Positions 25,023 through 33,680 of a stretch of DNA of 64,000 nucleotides are shown piece by piece. The number at the start of each line of letters is the position of its first letter. Position 1 is the stretch's first letter. The stretch comes from Burkholderia sp. Ac-20365 (GTDB lineage: Bacteria; Pseudomonadota; Gammaproteobacteria; Burkholderiales; Burkholderiaceae). The translations under genes were made by a program, and so were the position numbers. The DNA is taken from assembly GCF_017104715.1 (NCBI RefSeq), contig NZ_JAAGPI010000047.1, forward strand, positions 1 through 64,000, read 5' to 3'. The notes below the pieces were generated by a model. The model saw only the letters and a list, made by a program, of their open reading frames with translations. It ran no database searches and was not told the origin of the DNA.

Positions 25023-25955
25023 TCACAGCGTGGAAGCGAGTTCCGGCACGATCGAAAACAGATCGCCGACGAGGCCGTAATCCGCGACGCTGAAAATCGG
25101 CGCTTCTTCGTCCTTGTTGATTGCGACGATCACCTTCGAATCCTTCATACCGGCCAGATGCTGGATTGCACCCGAAATGCCAACAGCGATATACAACTGC
25201 GGCGCGACGATCTTGCCGGTTTGGCCGACCTGATAGTCGTTCGGCACATAGCCAGCATCGACGGCTGCGCGCGAGGCGCCCAGCGCAGCTTGTAGCTTGT
25301 CTGCCAGCGGTTCGAGCACCTTCGTATAGTTTTCGCCGCTGCCAAGACCACGGCCACCCGACACGATAACGCTTGCCGAAGTCAGTTCCGGACGGTCCAG
25401 CTTCGTCACTTCGCGGCTCACGAACTGCGAGATGCCTGCATCGGCTGCTGCTTCGATCGTCTCGACGGATGCGCTGCCGCCTTCCGCTGCAACCGGGTCG
25501 AAGCCCGTCGAGCGAACCGTGATGACCTTGATCGGATCGGCCGATTGCACGATCGCGATGGCGTTGCCAGCGTAGATCGGTCGCTCGAACGTGTCGGCGC
25601 TGACGACAGCCGTGATGTCACTGATCTGCGCAACGTCAAGCTTTGCAGCGATACGCGGCGCGATGTTCTTGCCGCAAGCCGTCGCCGGCGCGAGGATGTG
25701 CGAATAGTCCTTTGCGATGTTCAGCGCCGTAGCTTCGACGTTCTCCGCAAGCCCTTCGGCCAATTGCGGTGCGTCCGCCAGCAGCACCTTCGATACACCT
25801 AAGACCTTCGCAGCCGCATCAGCCGCGCCTTGCGCATTGTGCCCAGCGACCAGCACATGCACGTCGCCACCGATCTTCTGCGCAGCAGCAACCGTATTCA
25901 GCGTCGCTGCCTTGAGCGCCGCGTTGTCGTGTTCAGCAATTACCAGAATCGTCAT
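25023..25955 (-). CDS. etfA: Electron transfer flavoprotein alpha subunit
   Basis: A 310-residue ETF alpha chain. The N-terminal domain starts MTILVIAEHDNAALKAATLN. The C-terminal FAD domain carries VSGGRGLGSGENY, GASRAAVDAGYVPNDYQVGQTG and VAPQLYIAVGISGAIQHLAGM, with KVIVAINKDEEAPIFSVADYG at the end. It accepts electrons from acyl-CoA dehydrogenases and passes them to ETF:ubiquinone oxidoreductase. It is 28 bases downstream of etfB in the usual beta-alpha order. The dehydrogenases at 12786 and elsewhere are possible donors. Confidence 0.96.
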   Translation of the reverse strand: MTILVIAEHDNAALKAATLNTVAAAQKIGGDVHVLVAGHNAQGAADAAAKVLGVSKVLLADAPQLAEGLAENVEATALNIAKDYSHILAPATACGKNIAPRIAAKLDVAQISDITAVVSADTFERPIYAGNAIAIVQSADPIKVITVRSTGFDPVAAEGGSASVETIEAAADAGISQFVSREVTKLDRPELTSASVIVSGGRGLGSGENYTKVLEPLADKLQAALGASRAAVDAGYVPNDYQVGQTGKIVAPQLYIAVGISGAIQHLAGMKDSKVIVAINKDEEAPIFSVADYGLVGDLFSIVPELASTL

Positions 25956-25983
25956 TTCATTCGTCTCCGAGTGCCTGAAAAAA

Positions 25984-26733
25984 TCAAAGCACCTTGGCTT
26001 CGGTCTTGAGCTTTTCGACCAGCGTCTTCACGTCAGCCACTTTCACGCCAGCGCTGCGCTTCGGCGGTTCACTAACCTTCAGCATCTTCAGACGCGGCGT
26101 GACATCGACGCCAAGATCCTCAGGCCTCACGATTTCCAGCGGCTTCTTCTTCGCCTTCATGATGTTCGGCAGCGTCACATAACGCGGCTCGTTCAGGCGC
26201 AAATCAGTCGTGACAACAGCGGGCAATGTGAGCGATACCGTCTCCGCGCCGCCATCAATCTCACGCGACACAGTCGCCTTGCCATCGGCAATGACGACTT
26301 TCGATGCAAACGTCGCTTGCGGGAATCCAGCCAAAGCAGCCAGCATCTGCCCCGTCTGATTCGAATCATCATCAATGGCCTGCTTGCCGAGCACAACCAG
26401 AGACGGCGCTTCCTTATCGACCAACGCCTTCAGCAGCTTCGCCACAGCCAGCGGCTGCAACTCGTCATCGGACTCGACCAGCACAGCACGGTCAGCACCA
26501 ATCGCCAGTGCCGTACGCAACGTCTCCTGACACTGCGCGACGCCACACGACACCGCAATAACTTCGGTAGCGATACCTGCCTCTTTCAACTGCACCGCCT
26601 CTTCAACAGCGATCTCATCGAACGGGTTCATCGACATCTTCACATTCGCGATATCGATGCCCGTGCCATCCGACTTCACGCGGACTTTCACGTTGTAGTC
26701 AACCACTCTCTTGACGGGGACCAGGACTTTCAA
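25984..26733 (-). CDS. etfB: Electron transfer flavoprotein beta subunit
   Basis: A 249-residue ETF beta chain with the start MKVLVPVKRVVDYNVKVRVK. The acidic recognition segment is NPFDEIAVEEAVQLKE, and the AMP-binding region includes GADRAVLVESDDE, VLGKQAIDDDSNQTGQML and LPAVVTTDLRLNEPRYVTLP, with PSLVV before it. It is the first gene of the etfB-etfA-citE-type operon. The promoter must lie in the 218-base gap shared with the divergent MlaC-like gene. Confidence 0.96.
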   Translation of the reverse strand: MKVLVPVKRVVDYNVKVRVKSDGTGIDIANVKMSMNPFDEIAVEEAVQLKEAGIATEVIAVSCGVAQCQETLRTALAIGADRAVLVESDDELQPLAVAKLLKALVDKEAPSLVVLGKQAIDDDSNQTGQMLAALAGFPQATFASKVVIADGKATVSREIDGGAETVSLTLPAVVTTDLRLNEPRYVTLPNIMKAKKKPLEIVRPEDLGVDVTPRLKMLKVSEPPKRSAGVKVADVKTLVEKLKTEAKVL

Positions 26734-26951
26734 AAGACGTCTCCTTTATACGGACCGTTTGCGAGTCGAAGCCTCGCAGCAGCCTCTATTTGAAAGCCCG
26801 CCCCGCCGCAACGCAAATACCAGATTGCTCTGCCCGCCATAGGTTTCGTCGATGCCTGTCACCCTCGCTGCCGATTTCCCGCAACACCCCTACAATAGGT
26901 GTCGCCACGGCGAAACCCTTCGCCGCCGTCGTTAGCCCAAGCATTTACATC

Positions 26952-27599
26952 ATGAATATTGCCCACATCAGATCGCGATTTCTCGGTGCCGTCCTGTTCT
27001 TTACGATGCTCGCCTTCGGCCATGCGGCGTCGGCGCAGACCGTCGACAGCTCCGACCCGCAGATTCTGATCAAGTCAGTGACACAACAGGTGCTCGACGA
27101 AGTGCACACAAAGTCGATCGATCCGTCGGATATTCCGCGCATCATGGACATCGTGAACCGGGACATCCTGCCCTACATCGATTTCGAGCATACGACGCAG
27201 CTCGCGCTGGCCCGCTACTGGCGCACCGCGACGCCCGAGCAACAGCAACAGCTCGTTCAACAGTTCAAGATGCTGCTGATCCATCTGTATTCGGGCGCGC
27301 TCGCGCAACTGAAGCCGGATCAGAAAATCGAATATCCGCCGATGCGGGTCGGGCAATCGGATACCGACGCCGTCGTGCGTACGATCGCCTCCACCAACGC
27401 CCAGCCGATCGAGATCGACTACCGTCTGCGCAAGACGCCGCAGGGCTGGCGCGTCTATGACCTCAACGTGATGGGCGCATGGCTCGTGCAGACCTATCGC
27501 CAGCAGTTCGGCGAGACGATCCAGCAGAGCGGTATCGATGGGCTGCTGCGTTTCCTGACGGATCGCAATCAGCAGCTTGCGTCGGGCAAACCGCAATAA
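26952..27599 (+). CDS. MlaC/Ttg2D-like phospholipid-binding protein, unlinked
   Basis: A 215-residue exported protein with a signal peptide ending ASAQ (about residue 29). The MlaC fold follows: QVLDEVHTKSIDPSDIPRIM, ILPYIDFEHTTQLALARYW, ATPEQQQQLVQQFKMLLIHL and a C-terminal segment with GWRVYDLNVMGAWLVQTYR. MlaC shuttles phospholipids across the periplasm between MlaA and the MlaFEDB complex. No mlaA, D, E or F lies nearby, so it is either a second copy or has a separate role such as hopanoid-associated HpnM-like transport. The ATG is chosen because it directly starts the signal peptide. Confidence 0.85.
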   Translation: MNIAHIRSRFLGAVLFFTMLAFGHAASAQTVDSSDPQILIKSVTQQVLDEVHTKSIDPSDIPRIMDIVNRDILPYIDFEHTTQLALARYWRTATPEQQQQLVQQFKMLLIHLYSGALAQLKPDQKIEYPPMRVGQSDTDAVVRTIASTNAQPIEIDYRLRKTPQGWRVYDLNVMGAWLVQTYRQQFGETIQQSGIDGLLRFLTDRNQQLASGKPQ

Positions 27600-27614
27600 G
27601 CACTGTCATTCAAA

Positions 27615-27645
27615 CTGACGGTTCGTGTTAGGCGCGAACCGTCAG
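27615..27645. terminator. Bidirectional hairpin at the MlaC-like/LysR junction
   Basis: CTGACGGTTCG is perfectly complementary to 27635-27645 across a nine-base loop. It follows the plus-strand stop by 15 bases and overlaps the stop codon of the minus-strand LysR gene, so it can act for both. Confidence 0.65.
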
Positions 27646-28553
27646 GCACGCGCACGCGCTCCTTTCACGACCTTGCAGTGCGCACCCGCGAAGCGCTCGC
27701 GCAGATAGTCCACGGTCTTCTGGCAGCGCGTGGAGAGCGGCCATTCCGCACGATGAATCAGCCATAGCGTATCGACCACAGGCGCGCCGCATTCGACGAC
27801 GGCAATCGCCTCCGGCTTCGGAAACACGGTACGCGCATAACGCGGAATCACCGTAAAGCCGAGCCCGCGCGCGACGAATTCCAGAATGAGCCCGACCTGA
27901 TTGCTGAAGCCATGCCGCGGCAGGCTGGCGACGCCCGGATTGCGTGGAAAGCGGCGGCTCAACAGGCGGTTGGCCATCGCCTGGCCATCGGGATGATCGA
28001 TAAAGCCGAGACGTTGCAGATCGCTCCACTCGTGCGCGGTCTCACCCGCCGGCACGACCAGTTCCAGCGGCTCTTCGGCAAACTTGCTGGCGGCAAGGCG
28101 CGCGTCGTCAGGTTTCAATGTGACGAAACCGAGTTCGTACTGATTCGCCAGCACCGCGCTGATCACCTCCGGGTCGGGTGCAAAGCGATGCCGCATCTTC
28201 CAGTTCGGATTGTCCTGCTGCAAGTCGAGCAGGATCGGAAACAGAGCGAGCCCGATGCTGCCCGGACTGATCAGGCCGATTTCGCCATCGGCATCGTCGT
28301 CGTCGGACAGCCGCAGGCGCAGCTTCTTGTCCGCCACTTCAATTTCCTTGCAATAGTCGAGCAGCGCCTGTCCCGCGGGCGTCAGTTCGATGCCGCGCGT
28401 GCGCCGGATCACGAGCAGGCCAAGCCTGTCTTCGAGCTGACGCAGATGCTGGCTCACGGCCGCTTGCGTGATCTGCAGTTTCTCTGCTGCGCGCGTGAAG
28501 CTGCCGAGTTCGATGAGCGCGGCGAACGTCTGCAACCATTGCGGATTGAGCAT
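27642..28553 (-). CDS. LysR-family transcriptional regulator
   Basis: A 303-residue LysR protein. The helix-turn-helix is LIELGSFTRAAEKLQITQAA with VSQHLRQLEDRLG. An unusual acidic patch (LSDDDDADGEIG) joins it to the substrate domain, which starts GLISPGSIGLALFPILLDLQ. It points away from the VOC/MDR/OYE genes with a 181-base divergent gap, so it is the natural candidate regulator of that set. The start has no strong ribosome site. Confidence 0.85.
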   Translation of the reverse strand: MLNPQWLQTFAALIELGSFTRAAEKLQITQAAVSQHLRQLEDRLGLLVIRRTRGIELTPAGQALLDYCKEIEVADKKLRLRLSDDDDADGEIGLISPGSIGLALFPILLDLQQDNPNWKMRHRFAPDPEVISAVLANQYELGFVTLKPDDARLAASKFAEEPLELVVPAGETAHEWSDLQRLGFIDHPDGQAMANRLLSRRFPRNPGVASLPRHGFSNQVGLILEFVARGLGFTVIPRYARTVFPKPEAIAVVECGAPVVDTLWLIHRAEWPLSTRCQKTVDYLRERFAGAHCKVVKGARARA

Positions 28554-28734
28554 AGCGATTCTTCAAAAACGGTAAGCATGATGTGCCTGCCATTCTAGAC
28601 GCGTGCCAGATCACGCGCTGGCAGGGCATAAGCAGGTTTTATCGAACGCATTAGGCTGGCTGTGTTTCTTTTATGAGGCACCCGCCTTACGCTTGCGGAC
28701 TCTGGAAGCCGTTTTCGCCGCAAAAGGAACGCCT

Positions 28735-29262
28735 ATGCCCTCGCCTTATCCCCGCTCGTTTTCCCACATCGGTCTTTCCGTCACCGATCTCGACGCCGCC
28801 GTGCAGTTCTATACCGACGTAATGGGCTGGTATCTGATCATGCCGCCCACCACGATTACCGAAGACGACAGCGCCATCGGCGTGATGTGCACCGACGTTT
28901 TCGGCGCGGGCTGGGGATCGTTCCGTATCGCACATCTGTCGACGGGCGACCGCATCGGTGTCGAAATCTTCCAGTTCGCGAACGCGCAAAAGCCCGAAAA
29001 CAACTTCGAGTACTGGAAAACAGGCGTGTTTCACTTCTGCGTGCAGGACCCCGACGTCGAAGGACTGGCCGCGAAAATCGTCGCGGCGGGCGGCAAGCAG
29101 CGCATGCCCGTGCGCGAATACTTCCCTGGTGAGAAGCCGTACCGGATGGTCTACATGGAAGACCCGTTCGGCAATATCGTCGAGATTTACAGCCACAGCT
29201 ATGAGCTGACGTACGCCGCCGGCGCGTATCAATCACCCGCACGCACGGCGGAGAACGCATGA
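28735..29262 (+). CDS. VOC (glyoxalase/bleomycin-resistance fold) protein
   Basis: A 175-residue vicinal-oxygen-chelate protein. The first beta-alpha-beta unit is SHIGLSVTDLDAAVQFYTDV with putative metal ligand His10. The second contains VFHFCVQDPDVEGLAAKI and MVYMEDPFGNIVEIYSHSYE, the usual DPxGNxxE ligand region. Members are glyoxalases, dioxygenases or isomerases; lactoylglutathione-lyase-like activity is possible but not proven. AGGA precedes the ATG, and the longer frame from 28603 lacks a ribosome site. The stop overlaps the next ATG (ATGA). Confidence 0.82.
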   Translation: MPSPYPRSFSHIGLSVTDLDAAVQFYTDVMGWYLIMPPTTITEDDSAIGVMCTDVFGAGWGSFRIAHLSTGDRIGVEIFQFANAQKPENNFEYWKTGVFHFCVQDPDVEGLAAKIVAAGGKQRMPVREYFPGEKPYRMVYMEDPFGNIVEIYSHSYELTYAAGAYQSPARTAENA

Positions 29263-30269
29263 GCGATCGACTTCACGAAGCCGTGCCAGACACATGGCGC
29301 GCATGGACGTGGACGGGCAACGGCGATCCTCTTACGCTCGCGCTTCGGAGTGTGCAGGCCATCGTGCCAGGACCTGGCGAAGTACTCGTGCGTAACGCGG
29401 TGATCGGACTCAACCCGGTCGACTGGAAGGTTCTCGGCGGCGATCTCGTCGACTGGCAACCCGGCAAGGTGCCGGGCGTCGACGGTGCGGGCGTCGTCGT
29501 AGCTGTGGGCGCGGGCGTACCGGATGCGTGGATCGGACAGCGCGTCGCGTACCACACGAACCTCGCGACGCCCGGCAGCTTCGCCGAATACACGCCCGTC
29601 AAACAACGCGCGTTGCTGCGCATCCCGCAGACGCTCGATTTCGCAACGGCGGCCAGCTTCCCGTGCCCCGCACTGACCGCGTGGCTCGCGCTCGACAAGC
29701 TGCCGCCGCATGCGGGCCAACGTGTGCTGGTAAGCGGCGCGGGCGGCGCCGTCGGCCATTACGTGGTGCAGCTTGCCGCGGCGCGCGGCTACGACGTGAG
29801 CGTGATGTGCAATGCGCGTCACTGGGCACGCTTGCGCTCGCTGGGCGCGCGTGACTGTTTCGACGGGCCGCTTGCGGATCACGCGCCCTCGCCCGCTTCG
29901 CTCAATGCGCAATGCTTCGCGGTGATCGACAGCGTCAACGAAGCGCACGCGGCGCGTCTCGCGCCCGCATTGCGCGCGAACGGCCACCTCGTCTGCATTC
30001 AGGGGCGCGTGTCGGACTGGCCGTGCGCACCGTTCGGCCGCGCGTTGTCGCTGCATGAAGTCGCGCTCGGCGCGTTGCATCAGCATGGCGACGACGCCGA
30101 CTGGCAACGCCTCGTCGCTGCGGGCGAACAGATGCTGCAATCCATCGCCGATAGCCGCATCGTCGCCGAAGCACATGTTGTCGGCGACTTTGCCGCCCTG
30201 CCCGAACAACTCGACGCCCTGCGGCAGCGCTCGTTCTCGGGCAAGCCGCTGGTCGCTGTTTCTCACTGA
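29259..30269 (+). CDS. Zinc-independent MDR (quinone oxidoreductase-like) protein
   Basis: A 336-residue medium-chain dehydrogenase/reductase without the zinc cysteine cluster. The N-terminal domain has PGPGEVLVRNAVIGLNPVDW and GVDGAGVVVAVGAGV; the NADPH domain has VLVSGAGGAVGHYVVQLAAA. Such proteins reduce quinones, enals or enones. It is translationally coupled to the VOC gene and 21 bases before an Old Yellow Enzyme homologue, suggesting a three-gene unit for reactive carbonyl or enone detoxification. The substrate is unknown. Confidence 0.82.
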   Translation: MSDRLHEAVPDTWRAWTWTGNGDPLTLALRSVQAIVPGPGEVLVRNAVIGLNPVDWKVLGGDLVDWQPGKVPGVDGAGVVVAVGAGVPDAWIGQRVAYHTNLATPGSFAEYTPVKQRALLRIPQTLDFATAASFPCPALTAWLALDKLPPHAGQRVLVSGAGGAVGHYVVQLAAARGYDVSVMCNARHWARLRSLGARDCFDGPLADHAPSPASLNAQCFAVIDSVNEAHAARLAPALRANGHLVCIQGRVSDWPCAPFGRALSLHEVALGALHQHGDDADWQRLVAAGEQMLQSIADSRIVAEAHVVGDFAALPEQLDALRQRSFSGKPLVAVSH

Positions 30270-30290
30270 TTCCGGAATCAAGAGGTTCGC

Positions 30291-31412
30291 ATGTCAGCGC
30301 TTTTTTCCCGCTACAAACTGAAGGATCTCACGCTGCGTAATCGCGTCGCCGTGCCGCCCATGTGTCAATACAGCGCCACCGACGGTCTCACCGACGACTG
30401 GCATCAAGTGCATTACGCCGGACTCGCGCGCGGCGGCGCCGGGCTGGTGATCGTCGAAGCGACGGCTGTGTCGCCGGAAGGCCGCATCACGCCCGCCTGC
30501 ACCGGCCTGTGGAACGACGAGCAGGCCGAAGGCATGGCGCGTATCGCCGCGTCGATCAAACGAAGCGGTGCCGTGCCCGGCATCCAGATCGGACACGCGG
30601 GGTGGAAAGGCAGCGCCAACCGCCCGTGGGATGGCGACGACCACATTCCCAACGACGACCCGCGCGGCTGGCAAACCCTGTCGCCGTCGGCGATCGCGTT
30701 TGGCGGCAAGCTCGACAAGGTGCCGACCGAAATGACGCTCGACGATATCGCCCGCGTGCAGGCCGATTTCGTCGCCGCCGCGATTCGCGCGCGGGATGTC
30801 GGTTTCGAATGGCTCGAACTGCACTTCGCGCACGGCTATCTCGCGCAGAGCTTCTTCTCCGTACATGCGAACCGCCGCACCGATCACTACGGCGGTAACG
30901 CCGAAGGGCGCGGCCGCTTTCTGCTCGAAACGCTCGATGCCGTGCGCGCCGTGTGGCCCGAACGTTTGCCGCTGACCGCGCGCTTCGGCGTAATCGAATT
31001 CGATGGGCGCGATGAAGAAACGCTCGCCGAATCGATTGAAATGGTGCGACGCATGAAGCGCGGCGGTCTCGATCTGCTGAACGTCAGCATGGGCTTTTCG
31101 ACACCGCAGGCGAACGTGCCGTGGTCGTCCGGCTTCATGGTGCCGATTGCCGCGCGCGTGCGCCGCGAGGCCGACATTGACGTTGCAACTGCATGGGGTA
31201 TCGACGATCCGCGCGAAGCGCAGCAGGCTATCGGCGACCAGCAACTCGATCTCGTGATGATGGGCCGCGCGCATCTCGCCGATCCGCACTATCCGTTCCG
31301 CGCGGCGCGCGAGCTGAACGTCGGCAAGGCGTCGTCGTTGCTGCTGCCCGAGCAGTACGCGTACTGGCTCTCACGCTATCCCGGGCCGCAAAACGGCGAT
31401 CCCGTCGAGTGA
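30291..31412 (+). CDS. YqjM-like Old Yellow Enzyme (NADH:flavin oxidoreductase)
   Basis: A 373-residue FMN ene-reductase of the thermophilic-like YqjM/XenA class. The class signature is PPMCQYSA with Cys25, which tunes the flavin, and Tyr27. FMN and substrate contacts appear as GIQIGHAGWKGSANRPW and LELHFAHGYLAQSFFSVHAN. NRRTDHYGGNAEGRGRF and MGRAHLADPHYP follow. It reduces activated C=C bonds of enones, nitro-olefins or xenobiotics with NAD(P)H. It shares an apparent operon with the VOC and MDR genes. Confidence 0.9.
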   Translation: MSALFSRYKLKDLTLRNRVAVPPMCQYSATDGLTDDWHQVHYAGLARGGAGLVIVEATAVSPEGRITPACTGLWNDEQAEGMARIAASIKRSGAVPGIQIGHAGWKGSANRPWDGDDHIPNDDPRGWQTLSPSAIAFGGKLDKVPTEMTLDDIARVQADFVAAAIRARDVGFEWLELHFAHGYLAQSFFSVHANRRTDHYGGNAEGRGRFLLETLDAVRAVWPERLPLTARFGVIEFDGRDEETLAESIEMVRRMKRGGLDLLNVSMGFSTPQANVPWSSGFMVPIAARVRREADIDVATAWGIDDPREAQQAIGDQQLDLVMMGRAHLADPHYPFRAARELNVGKASSLLLPEQYAYWLSRYPGPQNGDPVE

Positions 31413-31421
31413 TCCGACCGA

Positions 31422-31453
31422 CTGCGCGGCGCGCTTACTCCAGCGCCGCGCAG
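31422..31453. terminator. Bidirectional hairpin at the OYE/LysR junction
   Basis: CTGCGCGGCGC pairs perfectly with 31443-31453 across a ten-base loop. It starts ten bases after the OYE stop and contains the stop codon of the converging LysR gene. Confidence 0.65.
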
Positions 31454-32343
31454 GTCTTGAACAGCAGCTCGCGCACCCATTGGTGAGCGGGCGCGCGATG
31501 CGTGCGCTCGTGCCACGCAACCGTCTTCGTGAAGCCGGGAATATCGAGTGGCGGTTCGACTGTCACGAGACCTCGCGTACGCGCGACCAGCCGTTGTGGC
31601 ACGACAGCGATCAGATCGCTGCTCTTCAGAATGCGCGGCAGCACGAGAAAGCTCGTCACCGACACAGTCACCCGTCGCTCGCGCCCAAGCCGCGCGAGCG
31701 CGTCATCCGTCACGCCGCGAAAGCTTCCGCCGGTGTACGACACCAGCGCGTGATCGAGCGTGCAAAAGCGATCGAGCGATAACACGCCGCCTTGCGCGTC
31801 AGGATGATTCGCGCGCATCGCGCACACGTAGCGTTCGTCGAATAGCCGTCGCGCATGCAGATCCGGCAGCGTGCTCTCCGGCGTGACCAGCGCGAGATCG
31901 ATCTCGCCGCGCTCGAACTGCGTCTGCAACAACGCGTCCTGCACAGGCACCACGGCGACGCGCACGCCCGGCGCCTTGCGGCGCAACGCTTCGAGAAATG
32001 GCAGCACGACAGCCTGCATCGCGTAATCGGTCGATGCGATGGTCAGCGTGAGTTCGGCCGTCGCCGGCTCGAATGCCTGCGGGCGCAGCAATGCATCGAT
32101 TTCACCGAGGATCTGCTTGAGCGGCGCGGCCAGTTCGAGCGCGCGCAGCGTCGGCACGATGCCGCGCTGCGTACGCACGAACAGCGGATCGTCGAAGCTT
32201 TCGCGCAGGCGCGTCAGCATGCCGCTCACAGCCGGCTGCGTCAGCGCGAGACGCTGCGCGGCCTTCGTCACGTTGCGCTCGTCGAGCAGCGCATCGAGCG
32301 TGCGCAGCAGGTTCAGATCGATAGTTCTGATATCAGATTGCAT
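31435..32343 (-). CDS. LysR-family transcriptional regulator (NodD/PnbR-like)
   Basis: A 302-residue regulator beginning MQSDIRTIDLNLLRTLDALL, typical of the NodD/NahR/PnbR branch. It continues ERNVTKAAQRLALTQPAVSG with MLTRLRESFDDPLFVRTQRG. The ligand domain starts at about residue 88 (LTLTIASTDYAMQAVVLPFL). Two further ATGs lie upstream (to 32361); I start where the conserved domain begins. It is divergent from the SRPBCC gene with an 87-base gap, so that gene is a likely target. Confidence 0.83.
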   Translation of the reverse strand: MQSDIRTIDLNLLRTLDALLDERNVTKAAQRLALTQPAVSGMLTRLRESFDDPLFVRTQRGIVPTLRALELAAPLKQILGEIDALLRPQAFEPATAELTLTIASTDYAMQAVVLPFLEALRRKAPGVRVAVVPVQDALLQTQFERGEIDLALVTPESTLPDLHARRLFDERYVCAMRANHPDAQGGVLSLDRFCTLDHALVSYTGGSFRGVTDDALARLGRERRVTVSVTSFLVLPRILKSSDLIAVVPQRLVARTRGLVTVEPPLDIPGFTKTVAWHERTHRAPAHQWVRELLFKTCAALE

Positions 32344-32430
32344 GATGGCGAAAATCATCAAACGCGATTGGATTTATTTCAGGATAGCGCCGATCATGGT
32401 TCCTGTTCAACCATCGACAGGACACGCATC

Positions 32431-32943
32431 ATGCATGACATCGTTTGGCCCGAAGGCTACGTGCCGGGCTTTTCCGACAACTTTGCATCGAACGAAATGA
32501 TTGTTACGGGACTAAGCGTTGCCGACGTGTGGCAGCAACTCGACGACACGACCGCATGGCCGGGCTATTACAGCAATGCGTCGGAAATCCGTTTTTACGA
32601 AGGCAAAGGCCCGAAACTCAGCCAGGGCGCACGCTTTCGCTTTACGACGTTCGGCTTTCCTGTTGAAGCCGAAGTCACCGAATACGTGCCGCCCGCTGAC
32701 GGCTCGCCCGCGCGAGTGGCATGGCACGGCTGGGTGGAAGGCGACGCGCAGTCACGTCTCGACGTGCACCACGCGTGGCTGTTCGAAGACTTGCCGGGCG
32801 GTCGCGTGCGTATCCTCACGCAAGAGACGCAAAACGGCGCGCCCGCGAAAGAACTGGCGCAAACGCGGCCGAACCCGATGATCAACGGGCATCAGGAATG
32901 GCTCGACGGGCTGGTTGCCGCAGCGCGACGCGCACGCGGTTGA
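32431..32943 (+). CDS. SRPBCC-fold protein
   Basis: A 170-residue START-like helix-grip protein of the polyketide cyclase/AHSA1 type. Visible landmarks are SVADVWQQLDDTTAWPGYYS in the first helix, GARFRFTTFGFPVEAEVTEY in the beta sheet, and the C-terminal helix MINGHQEWLDGLVAAARRA. It would bind a hydrophobic small molecule in a deep cavity. No catalytic role can be assigned. It is next to a divergent LysR gene and ends ten bases from the converging Rrf2 gene. Confidence 0.75.
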   Translation: MHDIVWPEGYVPGFSDNFASNEMIVTGLSVADVWQQLDDTTAWPGYYSNASEIRFYEGKGPKLSQGARFRFTTFGFPVEAEVTEYVPPADGSPARVAWHGWVEGDAQSRLDVHHAWLFEDLPGGRVRILTQETQNGAPAKELAQTRPNPMINGHQEWLDGLVAAARRARG

Positions 32944-32953
32944 TGTGTCCGGC

Positions 32954-33415
32954 TTACGGGCGCGATTGAGATGCGTCCGATGTTTGCGATGCAAGAATCT
33001 CTTCAAGCACCGCCGCGACCGTTTTCGATGCCAGCGTGGTTCTCGTGGATTCGTGGATCGAATCGTAGACGTGGGTCAACGTCGAGCCGATACCTCGCCC
33101 GACAGGGCAAATCTGGCTCGGTTGCGTGGGATGCAGCGCGAACTGGCTGCCCTCTTCGAGCGCGTCGAAAACGTCGAGCAGCGATATTTCCGTAGCGGGC
33201 CTGGCGAGGCGCCAGCCCGCGTTGATGCCGCGATAGCTTTGCACCAGCCCGGCTTTGGACAGCACGCCGAGCGTCCGCCGGATGACGACGGGATTGGTCT
33301 TCACACTCGCGGCGATCCGCTCGGAGGTGACGGGCTCATCGGGTTGCTTGCGTGCGACGAGCGCCATCCAGGCCAGAATGTGGGTAGCAACCGTCAGGCG
33401 GCTATTCGCGCTCAT
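32954..33415 (-). CDS. Rrf2-family transcriptional repressor
   Basis: A 153-residue Rrf2 protein with a winged helix (SRLTVATHILAWMALVARKQ, SERIAASVKTNPVVIRRTLG, LSKAGLVQSYRGINAGWRLA) and dimer helix. Only one cysteine is present (in QICPVGRG), so the three-cysteine iron-sulfur centre of IscR/NsrR is absent. It resembles the YwnA-type or thiol-sensing members. A 23-bp dyad 24 bases upstream of its start is repeated upstream of the neighbouring ene-reductase gene. I therefore infer autorepression and control of that enzyme, perhaps released by electrophiles that modify the cysteine. Confidence 0.87.
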   Translation of the reverse strand: MSANSRLTVATHILAWMALVARKQPDEPVTSERIAASVKTNPVVIRRTLGVLSKAGLVQSYRGINAGWRLARPATEISLLDVFDALEEGSQFALHPTQPSQICPVGRGIGSTLTHVYDSIHESTRTTLASKTVAAVLEEILASQTSDASQSRP

Positions 33416-33438
33416 ATCACAACCTATTGATCGATTCA

Positions 33439-33461
33439 GATATAACTATATTAGTTACATC
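33439..33461. promoter_or_regulatory. Putative Rrf2 operator, copy 1
   Basis: GATATAACTA-N3-TAGTTACATC, identical at 21 of 23 positions to the copy at 33588. It is centred about 35 bases upstream of the Rrf2 start codon on the minus strand, where a repressor could block its own promoter. Confidence 0.7.
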
Positions 33462-33587
33462 TAAATCTGTCAAATTGCTTCCAGACAGCGATCTGGCTTA
33501 ACGGCGCACCTCCACAGCATCCTCACACGATCGAACATCGTTCTATTGCGAAATTTGAATCTTGTCGTTACGATACGATTCAACTAC

Positions 33588-33610
33588 GATGTAACTACAT
33601 TAGTTACATC
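33588..33610. promoter_or_regulatory. Putative Rrf2 operator, copy 2
   Basis: GATGTAACTA-N3-TAGTTACATC, a perfect ten-base dyad. It ends 70 bases before the ATG of the ene-reductase gene, and its centre is 149 bp from the centre of copy 1. Confidence 0.75.
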
Positions 33611-33680
33611 GAATGAGGTTGTAATGCAGATCAAATGTGCATTGCTGCCTTTCATCGACAATCCAGACGAGGTTCACGCA

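Noticed and set aside
26909..26924. GGCGAA-N4-TTCGCC hairpin before the MlaC-like gene
   Set aside because: Six-base GC-rich dyads of this kind are common by chance in this sequence, and nothing else marks it.
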